This document shows, one piece after another, positions 17,571 through 27,457 of a stretch of 50,690 nt of DNA. The DNA comes from Bacteroidales bacterium (GTDB taxonomy: Bacteria; Bacteroidota; Bacteroidia; Bacteroidales; UBA932). The notes beneath the pieces are model-generated. The model worked only from the letters and a program-made list of their open reading frames with translations. It was not told the DNA's origin and did no database searches. How positions within the stretch are numbered: position 1 is the first letter of the stretch; every line of letters begins with the position of its first letter. The position numbers and the translations under genes were made by a program. The DNA is taken from NCBI GenBank assembly GCA_017961015.1, contig JAGCYC010000022.1, positions 1 through 50,690 on the forward strand, given 5' to 3'.

Positions 17571-18814
17571 AGATTCTCTTTAATCAGGGCTACGAGCCTG
17601 TCCACGGCCTCCTCCTGGGGAATGTGCCTGAGGACAGGCTCCTTTCCTTTATAGAGGGTTACAAGGCCGCGTCCTTCTCCCACATAGCCATAGTCGGCAT
17701 CGGCCATTTCGCCGGGGCCGTTCACTATGCAGCCCATAACTGCTATCACTATGCCCTTGAAGCCTGAGGTGGCTGCTTTTACCCTGTCGAAGGTTTCCTC
17801 GAGATTGTAAAGCGTCCTTCCGCAGCCGGGGCAGGCAATGTATTCAGGCTTGGTAAAACGACGGCGGCAGGCCTGCATCAGTTCATCGGCCAGTTTGTCC
17901 CCGTCGGGGATTCCGGGGAAGGAGACATCGTCTATCTCCCTGTCCAGCAGTTTCTTACCATAATCGCAGGAGGCCTCCAGGATGAGTCTTTCGTGCTCGG
18001 GCAGCTGAGGGGCTTCCACACGGCTGTCGTAGCGGGATGCCAGGTAGGCGGCTACGGGAATCTCGGCCTCGGGGGGCTCGGTGAGCGACACCCTTACGGT
18101 ATTGCCTATGCCCTCGGAAAGCAGCGTAGAAATGGCAACGGCCGATTTTATGCGCCCGCTGTCGCCGTTTCCGGCTTCGGTCACTCCGACGTGAAGGGGA
18201 AATATGCAGCCTTCCTCCTTCATCATACGATACAGGGCGCGGTAGGCCTGGATCATCACTACGGTATTGGAAGCCTTGAGCGAGACCACTACGTCGCGGA
18301 AAGAGGCGTCCATACACATCTTCACCCACTCCATTGCGGCCAGGGCCATTGCCTCCGGGGTATTTCCGAAACGCTCGGTAATGTACCGGCCGAGGGAACC
18401 GTGGTTGAGGCCTATCCTGATGGCGGTGCCGTGGCGCTTGCACTCCTCCAGGAGGGCTGCGAAGCGCTCGCGGGCTTTGGCGTGGTCGGGATGGAAATTG
18501 CCGGGATTGATGCGGACCTTTTCCACCACGGCAGCGGCGGCCATAGCTATGTCCGGGGAGAAATGGACATCGGCAACCAGGGGCTGGGTGTAGCCGAGGG
18601 CACGAAAACGGCTGTGTATCTGCCTGAGGGCTTCCACGTCAGACATAGCAGGAACGGTGAGGCGTATAAGCCTGGCTCCTGCATCGGCCACCCTTACGGC
18701 CTGTGCCAGGGAAGCCTCCACGTCGGAGGTCCTGGTGTTCAACATAGTCTGGACCGCGATCGGAGCGTCGGGCCCGATCATAAGGCTGCCCACCCGGGCA
18801 TTAATAGTTTCCAT
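17567..18814 (-). CDS. ispG: 4-hydroxy-3-methylbut-2-enyl diphosphate synthase IspG, short form
   Basis: IspG (GcpE) carries out the [4Fe-4S]-dependent reduction of MEcPP to HMBPP in the MEP isoprenoid pathway. The N-terminal TIM barrel is clear (LVADVHFSPDIA, VEKVRINPGNF, AIRIGLNHGSLG, VVSLKASNTV, LHVGVTEAGNGDSGRIKSA, RVSLTEPPEAEIPVA), as is the C-terminal cluster domain with CPGCGRTLYNLE, VMGCIVNGPGEMADADYGYVG. The sequence is of the plant/Bacteroidetes type, which normally has a large insertion and about 600 or more residues, but only about 60 residues join the two halves here, for 415 in total. The remaining piece (ASCDYGKKLLDREIDDVSF) resembles the end of that insertion. It is last in the ligA operon and overlaps the preceding gene by 14 nt. 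Confidence 0.93.
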   Translation of the reverse strand: METINARVGSLMIGPDAPIAVQTMLNTRTSDVEASLAQAVRVADAGARLIRLTVPAMSDVEALRQIHSRFRALGYTQPLVADVHFSPDIAMAAAAVVEKVRINPGNFHPDHAKARERFAALLEECKRHGTAIRIGLNHGSLGRYITERFGNTPEAMALAAMEWVKMCMDASFRDVVVSLKASNTVVMIQAYRALYRMMKEEGCIFPLHVGVTEAGNGDSGRIKSAVAISTLLSEGIGNTVRVSLTEPPEAEIPVAAYLASRYDSRVEAPQLPEHERLILEASCDYGKKLLDREIDDVSFPGIPDGDKLADELMQACRRRFTKPEYIACPGCGRTLYNLEETFDRVKAATSGFKGIVIAVMGCIVNGPGEMADADYGYVGEGRGLVTLYKGKEPVLRHIPQEEAVDRLVALIKENL

Positions 18815-19670
18815 ACTGTTCTTTAGCCATTTTCCGGGCCAGGGAACGGAGCTGGGCCCGGCTGTGTCCGTGACGGGGAGTGAGCTGGTAATAAACTCCC
18901 AGTGTGGGACTTATGTCCAGCGGATAGCCGAAACGGTAATAAAAATCGTCGTAATAGTCGGGTTCCCAGAAAGAGCCCCAGCCCCACTTGACCTGCACGT
19001 TCAGATGGATCTCCACGGGATCGAACATCAGGGCGAATCCAAGTCCGCCGTGAAGGCCGTATGTCAGGCGGAGGTCGTAGGAACGGAAGTCCTTCGCATA
19101 CATCTGGGTGGCGGTGTCATCGACCCAGCTTTCTTCCGGAGTACGCTCTATGTCCATACGGTATCCACCGTAGACGCCTACCTTTGCTATAAGCTTGGTA
19201 TAGGAGCCCATATCCACGTGGAAATGGGTGGCCATATAAACCTCGGGCACCCTCATCCTGGCTTTGTAAGCGCCGGTTTCGGTGAAGATATAACCGCTGT
19301 TGTCGCCCTCCTTGTTACGCTTGAATTCATAGCCTTCCCAGTTTTGCTGGAAGCCGAATTCCAGTCCCATATTGGGGAACATCCCGAACATTGAGAAATA
19401 GCGCACCACGCTGAATCCGAAGACGGGAAGATTGGGACTCCAGCGTACGTTCCTGGTCGGATTCCAATAGCCGTAGTTGAGGGTGGCTCCGCCGTAAGCG
19501 CCTAACATCCAATAATTGTTGGAAGGCAGCTTGGATACCACCGTACTGTCCAGATAGGCGGCGTCCACACTGTCGGGAAGGGAGAAGAACTCTATCTTTT
19601 CTTCTTCCTGGGCCCGGAGCGAGAGCGGCAGCAGCAGGGCGGCAGCTATTATCGGCAGGATCTTTCTCAT
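18801..19670 (-). CDS. Predicted outer-membrane beta-barrel protein, unknown function
   Basis: The 289-residue product has a signal peptide (MRKILPIIAAALLLPLSLRAQ) and many alternating aromatic/glycine strands (MLGAYGGATLNYGYW, FGFSVVRYFSMFG, NMGLEFGFQQNW, KVGVYGGYRMDIE, LTYGLHGGLGFALMF, EIHLNVQVKWGWGSFW), which suggests a PorT-like outer-membrane barrel. I do not recognise a specific family. A basic tail after the last strand (SRAQLRSLARKMAKEQ) is unusual for a barrel, whose C-terminus is normally aromatic, and this weakens the barrel call. It overlaps the Ig-like lipoprotein by 4 nt upstream and ispG by 14 nt downstream. Confidence 0.75.
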   Translation of the reverse strand: MRKILPIIAAALLLPLSLRAQEEEKIEFFSLPDSVDAAYLDSTVVSKLPSNNYWMLGAYGGATLNYGYWNPTRNVRWSPNLPVFGFSVVRYFSMFGMFPNMGLEFGFQQNWEGYEFKRNKEGDNSGYIFTETGAYKARMRVPEVYMATHFHVDMGSYTKLIAKVGVYGGYRMDIERTPEESWVDDTATQMYAKDFRSYDLRLTYGLHGGLGFALMFDPVEIHLNVQVKWGWGSFWEPDYYDDFYYRFGYPLDISPTLGVYYQLTPRHGHSRAQLRSLARKMAKEQYGNY

Positions 19671-21469
19671 CTGAACAGTTCCTCCATATCTACGGTCCAG
19701 TCAAGCTCGGCCCTTTCCAGTACCTCTATGAGGAACTTTTCGCCGTCTGGCTTGAAGAAACGCACTTTCTCCGGCTGGCGGTGTTCCAGAAGGTTTCCGG
19801 TATCCACCATATTGTTGTCGTTCACATCCATCGCCATACGCACGCAGTAGGAGCCAGCCTTCATATAAGGGAATACCACCGGGCCGTCGTGCGTTACTAT
19901 GAAGCTGCGGATCACCTTGTCTCGCTTCTCGTTCAGCAGGTCCACGATGAACTTGCTGTGTACGCCGCTCAGTTTGAGGGTCATCGTACTCAGCTTCTCG
20001 TCATTGGGAAGGGTTACCTTGAGCACCGTGGAATCGTTGTAGAAGCCGTTTATGTCGCGGAACTTGCGGTGGGGAAGCGTGAGGAAGTAGTCGTAACCGG
20101 TCTGGAAGGGCTGCTCCGGCATCACGAAGTAATGACGCAGGTTGGTGGAGTCCCTTGTCACCTTCACCTTTCCGAAGTTTTCCTGACGGCGCGGATTCAC
20201 GCTCCTGAACTTTAGCGAATCCCAGGCCTCCTCAATGAGGGGATAGGTGAATTCGAACTGGAAACCGTACTGTTCGATGGTGGTGGCATCGGCCGTGGAC
20301 TTATACACGCAGATGGTATCCTCGTGCTTGATGTCCCGGTAGGAGCTCTTCATCATCTCGGCCTTGAGTTTCTTGTCCAGGGCCAGCTTGACGGTCTCAT
20401 CCGTGGCTTTCATAACTCCCGAGGTATCCGTCTTGTCGTAATTGAGCACCAGGTGAAGGGTATCGGGCATCTTCCTCTGGTCGTTCACCCATATCTCCAG
20501 GGAATCCATCTGAGGGTTGAACTGGGTGATTAGCTTCTCCTTGGGAAGACCCTTTATCCTCATATCGTGGATCACGGCTCCGGGGGCCATAAAGGTAAGG
20601 TATGCGGTGCGCTGACCTACCCTTTCTTTCTTCACTATGTACTGGCGTGAAGGCTTCTCCCTGAACACATTGAGTTCCAGCTCGGTCTTTCTGGCAAGGC
20701 AGAGGGCCGTGTCCTTCATATTGAACTTCTTGAACTCATATATGGAGTCGTTGTACACGAGGCTGGGCCTGAACAGGGAATCAAGGAAGGCTATGCTCTC
20801 GTTGTCGGGATCGTAGAGATTGTTGTTGTTGGCATCCTTCAAGGCATATACCCGGTAAAGAGTATCCTGGATGTTACGGATGCCGAAGAAGCCCCAGTCG
20901 TCGCTGCGGATGGCGGCATCGGGCCGATGCAGGAATACCGCCGAGTCGGAGTGGTCCTTGTACAGCATCACCGTGGCACCCTTGATGGGCATCAGGTTAC
21001 GGCTGTCCTGGACTATTCCGGTAACACAGAGAGAATCGATCCTGTCACCGGTGGAGAACACCAGAGTGTAACCGGGGAAGGGATTGCCCTCGTTATTATC
21101 CACGATAGCGCCGCTTATATCCAGGGTATAGGTAGTATTGGGCTGAAGGTCCTCCTCGAAGCTCACAACCACCGATTTACCCTTTATGACTGCTTTCGGC
21201 CGCTTCTCCATAGGAGGGGAAAGATAGATGCTGTTCATATCCTTCACCTTCACGTATTCGTCAAAGCTGAAGCGTATGGTGGTATTGTGCACCGGGACAT
21301 TGACGGTTCCGGGAAGGGGAGAGACCTTGGTGATAACCGGAGGGATGGTATCCTTGTCGCCGCCGGAAGGGGGAGTGGTGGTATTGGCGCAGCCCGAAGG
21401 GAAGCACATTGCGCCCAACACCAGTGCGGCCGGGATCAGGGGGATGAACTTCTGGAGACTCTTTCTCAT
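19667..21469 (-). CDS. Ig-like domain lipoprotein
   Basis: The 600-residue product has a signal peptide with two possible lipidated cysteines, C22 and C27; C27, followed by ANTTTPPSGGDKDTIPPVI, looks like the common Bacteroidota form. The first 150 residues form an SbsA_Ig-type domain (PPVITKVSPLPGTVNVPVHNTTIRF and PNTTYTLDISGAIVDNNEGN). A carboxypeptidase-regulatory-like segment (VTGIVQDSRNLMPIKGATVMLY) follows, and then a long unassigned beta-rich region. Such proteins are widespread cell-envelope lipoproteins of unknown role. It overlaps rel (ATGA) and the barrel gene by 4 nt each, so all three are probably translationally coupled. Confidence 0.85.
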   Translation of the reverse strand: MRKSLQKFIPLIPAALVLGAMCFPSGCANTTTPPSGGDKDTIPPVITKVSPLPGTVNVPVHNTTIRFSFDEYVKVKDMNSIYLSPPMEKRPKAVIKGKSVVVSFEEDLQPNTTYTLDISGAIVDNNEGNPFPGYTLVFSTGDRIDSLCVTGIVQDSRNLMPIKGATVMLYKDHSDSAVFLHRPDAAIRSDDWGFFGIRNIQDTLYRVYALKDANNNNLYDPDNESIAFLDSLFRPSLVYNDSIYEFKKFNMKDTALCLARKTELELNVFREKPSRQYIVKKERVGQRTAYLTFMAPGAVIHDMRIKGLPKEKLITQFNPQMDSLEIWVNDQRKMPDTLHLVLNYDKTDTSGVMKATDETVKLALDKKLKAEMMKSSYRDIKHEDTICVYKSTADATTIEQYGFQFEFTYPLIEEAWDSLKFRSVNPRRQENFGKVKVTRDSTNLRHYFVMPEQPFQTGYDYFLTLPHRKFRDINGFYNDSTVLKVTLPNDEKLSTMTLKLSGVHSKFIVDLLNEKRDKVIRSFIVTHDGPVVFPYMKAGSYCVRMAMDVNDNNMVDTGNLLEHRQPEKVRFFKPDGEKFLIEVLERAELDWTVDMEELFR

Positions 21470-23715
21470 ATCTCTGTCCTTGTTACCTGGGTTATCCCGT
21501 TGATGGAAGAGAGCCTGCGGATCATCTTTTCAAGGATTACCCTGGACGATACATAAAGGTCTATATAGCCTTCGAAAACACCGCTTTCGGCAGTTAAGGT
21601 GAGTTTGCGTATATTCACGCCCATAACCTGGGAAAGGTAGTGGGAAATCTCGTTCAGCATACCCACGCGGTCTATTCCGCGAAGTGACAGCCGCACCAGG
21701 AAGGAGCTGGCATCGGCCGCTTCCAGCCATTTCGGGACCACCACCCAGTCGCCGTGGGTTGCGGCTATGCTTTCGGCCACGGGGCAGGACTTCTTGTGGA
21801 TGGTGACAGTTCCGTCGGAACCCTTTATGCCGATGACAGGGTCGCCGGGAATGGGGTTGCAGCAGCTGGCTATGGTGAATTTGGGAGCACCCGGCTCCTC
21901 GCTGCCGATAATGTAAGAGGGAGTATCGGCAGCCTTTTCCTCCTGCGGCTGCTCCAGGCGGAGCACCTTGCGCAGCCAGCTCAGGCGGCTTCCGGAAGAA
22001 CGGTTCAGCAGTTCCTCAAGCTTATCCAGCCTCAGACTGCCTATGCCTATCCCGTAGAACAGCTCCTCGCGGGACTGTACTCCGTAGGCTACCTCTACCC
22101 TCTGGAGAGTCTGCTCATCTACCTTGTAGCCAAGCGCTGTAACCTTCTGGATGAGCGTCTTACGGCCGAATTCCACAGTCTGGCGCCTTTCGTTCTTGAA
22201 ATAATCCAGCACCAGGGAACGGGCACGGTGCGTAACCAGGAACTGCATCCATTCGTGCTGCGGGCGGGCGTCCTCGGCCGTGATTATCTCCACCTTGTCG
22301 CCGGTCTTGAGCACGTGGCTCAGCTTTACCAGCCTCTGGTTCACTTTCGCAGCAATGGCCTTGTGGCCTATCTCCGTATGGATAAGATAGGCAAAATCCA
22401 GGGCCGTTGCGTCCTTCTGTATGCTTCGCTGGTCTCCCTTGGGAGTATAGACGTAAATCTCTGCGTTGGTAAGGTCGTTGTGGATTATGTCCAGCAGTTC
22501 CAGGGCATTGACGTCGGGATTCACGAGTATGGCCTGGATACGGCTCAGCCAGGACTCCATCTCGTTGTCGCCCTCGCCCAGATAACCTTCCTTCTTGTAG
22601 GCCCAGTGGGCGGCAATGCCCTTTTCGGCGATGTCGTCCATCCTGCGGGTACGGATCTGCACCTCCACCCATATTCCGGAAGGACTGAGCAAAGTGCAGT
22701 GCAGGGCCTCGTAGCCGTTGCTCTTGGGGTATTTAACCCAGTCGCGCAGCCTCTCCGGCATATAGCGGTAAAGCCCCGTGATGATGGAGAAGATATGGTA
22801 GCACTGGTCTCGTTCGGTATCGGCCGATGCCGGATTGGCGTCGAAGATGATCCTCACCGCATAGAGGTCGTACACCTCGTCGAAGGGAACCTGCTTGGTC
22901 TGCATCTTCCGCCATACCGAATAGGGGGTCTTGACCCTTTTCTTTATCTCGAAGCGGAATCCTGCCTTGGTGAGGGCATCCTCGATGGGCGCCACGAAAT
23001 CCGTTATTTCCTGCTTGCGGTCCTGGACGTTGCGGTTGATACGGGCCGTTATGTCTTCATAGGCCTCGGGTTCCTTGTAACGGAGCCAGATGTTTTCCAG
23101 CTCGGATTTGATGGAATACAGGCCCAGGCGGTGCGCAAGCGGGATAAAGATGAACATAGTTTCCGAGAGGATCTTGTCCCTCTTGTGTTCGGGCATATGT
23201 TCTATGGTGCGGCAGTTGTGCAACCTGTCGGCAAGTTTTATCAGGACCACCCTTACGTCGTCGTTGAGGGTGAGGAGGATGCGCTTGAAGTTTTCGGCCT
23301 GGAGGCTTTGCTGGGAACCGTCGGCAAGGTTCTTCTGCTCGGTGTCCAGCACCGTCTTTATCTTCGTAAGGCCGTCTACCAGGGTGGCTATCTTGTCGCC
23401 GAATTCCTGGCGGAGGTCCTGGACGGTATATTCCGTATCTTCCACCACGTCGTGAAGGAGGGCGGCCGATATGCTCTTGTAACCAAGGCCGATATCGTCC
23501 ACCACAATCTGCGCAACCGCCAGTGGATGAAGCATATAGGGCTGGCCGCTGCGGCGCCTCACGTTGCGGTGGGCGGCATTGGCGAACTCATAGGCGCGTC
23601 GAACGACGTCCAGTTCGGACTGGCTGGCACAGCGCTTTTCGGCCGATGCGCGCAGCAGCTGCCACTGCTGCTCTATCATCTGGTAGTCCTTCTCTGTAAA
23701 CTCCGAAAAACTCAT
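21466..23715 (-). CDS. rel: Bifunctional (p)ppGpp synthetase/hydrolase, RelA/SpoT family
   Basis: The enzyme makes and degrades the alarmone (p)ppGpp. The 749-residue product has the full Rel architecture: an HD hydrolase domain with the His-Asp doublet intact (ALLHDVVEDT, H88-D89, and RLHNCRTIEHMP), the synthetase domain (KTPYSVWRKMQ, FDEVYDLYAVRIIF, GYEALHCTLL), a TGS domain (IYVYTPKGDQRSIQKDATALDFAYLIH), a conserved Cys region (FTIASCCNPIPGDPVIGI) and a C-terminal ACT domain. Both activities are therefore likely. It lies between yihY and an envelope lipoprotein gene with 4-nt overlaps on both sides. Confidence 0.97.
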   Translation of the reverse strand: MSFSEFTEKDYQMIEQQWQLLRASAEKRCASQSELDVVRRAYEFANAAHRNVRRRSGQPYMLHPLAVAQIVVDDIGLGYKSISAALLHDVVEDTEYTVQDLRQEFGDKIATLVDGLTKIKTVLDTEQKNLADGSQQSLQAENFKRILLTLNDDVRVVLIKLADRLHNCRTIEHMPEHKRDKILSETMFIFIPLAHRLGLYSIKSELENIWLRYKEPEAYEDITARINRNVQDRKQEITDFVAPIEDALTKAGFRFEIKKRVKTPYSVWRKMQTKQVPFDEVYDLYAVRIIFDANPASADTERDQCYHIFSIITGLYRYMPERLRDWVKYPKSNGYEALHCTLLSPSGIWVEVQIRTRRMDDIAEKGIAAHWAYKKEGYLGEGDNEMESWLSRIQAILVNPDVNALELLDIIHNDLTNAEIYVYTPKGDQRSIQKDATALDFAYLIHTEIGHKAIAAKVNQRLVKLSHVLKTGDKVEIITAEDARPQHEWMQFLVTHRARSLVLDYFKNERRQTVEFGRKTLIQKVTALGYKVDEQTLQRVEVAYGVQSREELFYGIGIGSLRLDKLEELLNRSSGSRLSWLRKVLRLEQPQEEKAADTPSYIIGSEEPGAPKFTIASCCNPIPGDPVIGIKGSDGTVTIHKKSCPVAESIAATHGDWVVVPKWLEAADASSFLVRLSLRGIDRVGMLNEISHYLSQVMGVNIRKLTLTAESGVFEGYIDLYVSSRVILEKMIRRLSSINGITQVTRTEI

Positions 23716-24749
23716 AACTCCTTCATAGATTTCTGGAAGCGTTCCCTGCGCTCCTGTACAGCATTCTTGTTAAGTTGGTCCAGCACCTCGAGGGTGACTT
23801 CCGGCTTGTCCACGTTCTGGAAAGCGAAGGAGAGCTCGGCCCCGTAAAGGATGAGCGTCCAGGCTATGTTAAGCCAGATCATAAACAGAGGGACCGCGGC
23901 CAGGACACCGTAAACGGCGCTCTGCTTGCTCACCATCACCTGGGTTTCCAGATACAGGAACTGGACTCCTGTGAAAAGGATACCCGAAATGACGGCAGCC
24001 TTGAAGGCATTCTTGAAATGAACCCGTGTCCCGGGAATGTATTTGAACATAGCTGTCATCACCAGGATGCTTATACCGGCGAAACTCAGCCACGAGATCA
24101 GACTCTTCAGATGCGGGGTGAGGAAGAACTCTCCCGGGAGAAGCAGGTCCAGCAGGTGTGAATACACAACCGAACCGGAGAACAGCAGGATTACGACGAA
24201 GGGGGATAGTATCATAATGCCCAGGATAACCCCTATCATCTTCATAAAGTTCTGTTCCTTCCCGACCTTCCACACATTGTTGAACACCCTGCGGACCGAC
24301 AGCATCAGATTCAGGACTATCCAGAGGAAGGTTGCCATCGATATGAAGCCGAAAAGGCCGCTCTCGGCCACGTTGACTATATTATCGGCCGCATTCAGGA
24401 GGGCGTCGATTATCTTCTCTTCTCCAAGGTTCGTATACAGGACGGAGGCGAATTTTTCCCTCAGCCCGAGGCCGTCGGTCAGATACAGGCCGATGGCTAT
24501 CGCCGGTACCACGGAGAGCATACTCCGGTAGGCGAGGGCAGTTATCTGGAAAGCGATCTTCTGGGAAGAGAAGGTGTTCATCATCAGGATCACCGTCTTG
24601 AGGTCCTTCAGGAGACGTTTTCTCCAGCGGGAGAAGTCCTCGATATTCAAAAGCCAGATATCGTGGGTTATAAAACGCACGATCCTCTTTATCCAGATGG
24701 AAATCCACCGGACAATCACCTTGGTCTTATGCAGGAGCTTCTTGAACAT
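23712..24749 (-). CDS. YihY/UPF0761 family inner-membrane protein
   Basis: The 345-residue product begins with a basic amphipathic stretch (KKLLHKTKVIVRWISIWIKR) and has about six hydrophobic segments with the family blocks FQITALAYRSMLSVVPAIAIGLY, VRRVFNNVWKV, YIPGTRVHFKNAFKAAVISG and LIWLNIAWTLILYGAELSFAF-like sequence. The family was once named ribonuclease BN, a name now known to be wrong; its true function is not established. It starts 3 nt after the ligA stop and overlaps rel by 4 nt. Confidence 0.92.
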   Translation of the reverse strand: MFKKLLHKTKVIVRWISIWIKRIVRFITHDIWLLNIEDFSRWRKRLLKDLKTVILMMNTFSSQKIAFQITALAYRSMLSVVPAIAIGLYLTDGLGLREKFASVLYTNLGEEKIIDALLNAADNIVNVAESGLFGFISMATFLWIVLNLMLSVRRVFNNVWKVGKEQNFMKMIGVILGIMILSPFVVILLFSGSVVYSHLLDLLLPGEFFLTPHLKSLISWLSFAGISILVMTAMFKYIPGTRVHFKNAFKAAVISGILFTGVQFLYLETQVMVSKQSAVYGVLAAVPLFMIWLNIAWTLILYGAELSFAFQNVDKPEVTLEVLDQLNKNAVQERRERFQKSMKEL

Positions 24750-24752
24750 CGG

Positions 24753-26881
<2,129 letters not shown>

Positions 26882-26896
26882 CGAGGATGTAAAACT

Positions 26897-27457
26897 ATGA
26901 AAGCGATCCGTAAATTGCTGATAATATTTGCGGTTCTCGCTTCTGTTCCCCTCCACGCACAGCGATGGAGCATCTCGACCAACGCTGTGGATTGGGCGGA
27001 TTTGGGGACCCTTAATGCCGAAGCCTCCTATGCCTTCGGCCGTCATTTTAGTGTACACGCGGGTGCGCGCTATAACCCGTGGACGTACAATCCCGGTAAC
27101 GAAAATGAACAAGTCCAGCGCCGCCAGCGCAGTTTTGCGGCGGGACTCAGATACTGGCCCTGGCACGTGTATGCCGGCTGGTGGGTTTCCACCAAAGGGC
27201 AGTACCAGGAGTACAACCGGGGCGGCCTCCAGGACCGTCAGACCGAAGAGGGCGATGCCTACGGAGGAGCCCTGTCGGCCGGTTACAGCTGGATGCTCTC
27301 ACCCCACGTGAACCTCGAATTCGGTGCCGGAGTATGGGCAGGGTCCACAAAATATAAAGTATATGCCTGCCCTGTCTGCGGCAGGATAGTGGACCAGGGC
27401 AACAAGTTCTTCATCCTTCCCACAGACCTTTCCATTTCGCTCGTCCTGGTCTTATGA
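26897..27457 (+). CDS. DUF3575 outer-membrane protein, first gene of fimbrial operon
   Basis: The 186-residue product has a signal peptide (KAIRKLLIIFAVLASVPLHAQ) followed by a compact beta-rich domain with the DUF3575 pattern: WSISTNAVDWADLGTLNAEA, FSVHAGARYNPWTYN, AAGLRYWPWHVYAGWW, GGALSAGYSWMLSPHVNLEFGAG. In Bacteroidales, DUF3575 genes commonly open FimA/Mfa-type loci. Its biochemical role is unknown; a small outer-membrane barrel is my inference. A pair CPVCG near the C-terminus is notable. A frame six codons longer begins at a TTG inside the promoter, so I choose the ATG at 26897. It overlaps the next gene by 4 nt. Confidence 0.85.
   Translation: MKAIRKLLIIFAVLASVPLHAQRWSISTNAVDWADLGTLNAEASYAFGRHFSVHAGARYNPWTYNPGNENEQVQRRQRSFAAGLRYWPWHVYAGWWVSTKGQYQEYNRGGLQDRQTEEGDAYGGALSAGYSWMLSPHVNLEFGAGVWAGSTKYKVYACPVCGRIVDQGNKFFILPTDLSISLVLVL

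Noticed and set aside
21754-23847. 697-codon open frame opposite rel
   Set aside because: It is antisense to a complete, well-conserved Rel protein and shows no domain or signal peptide; long antisense frames are common in GC-rich genes.
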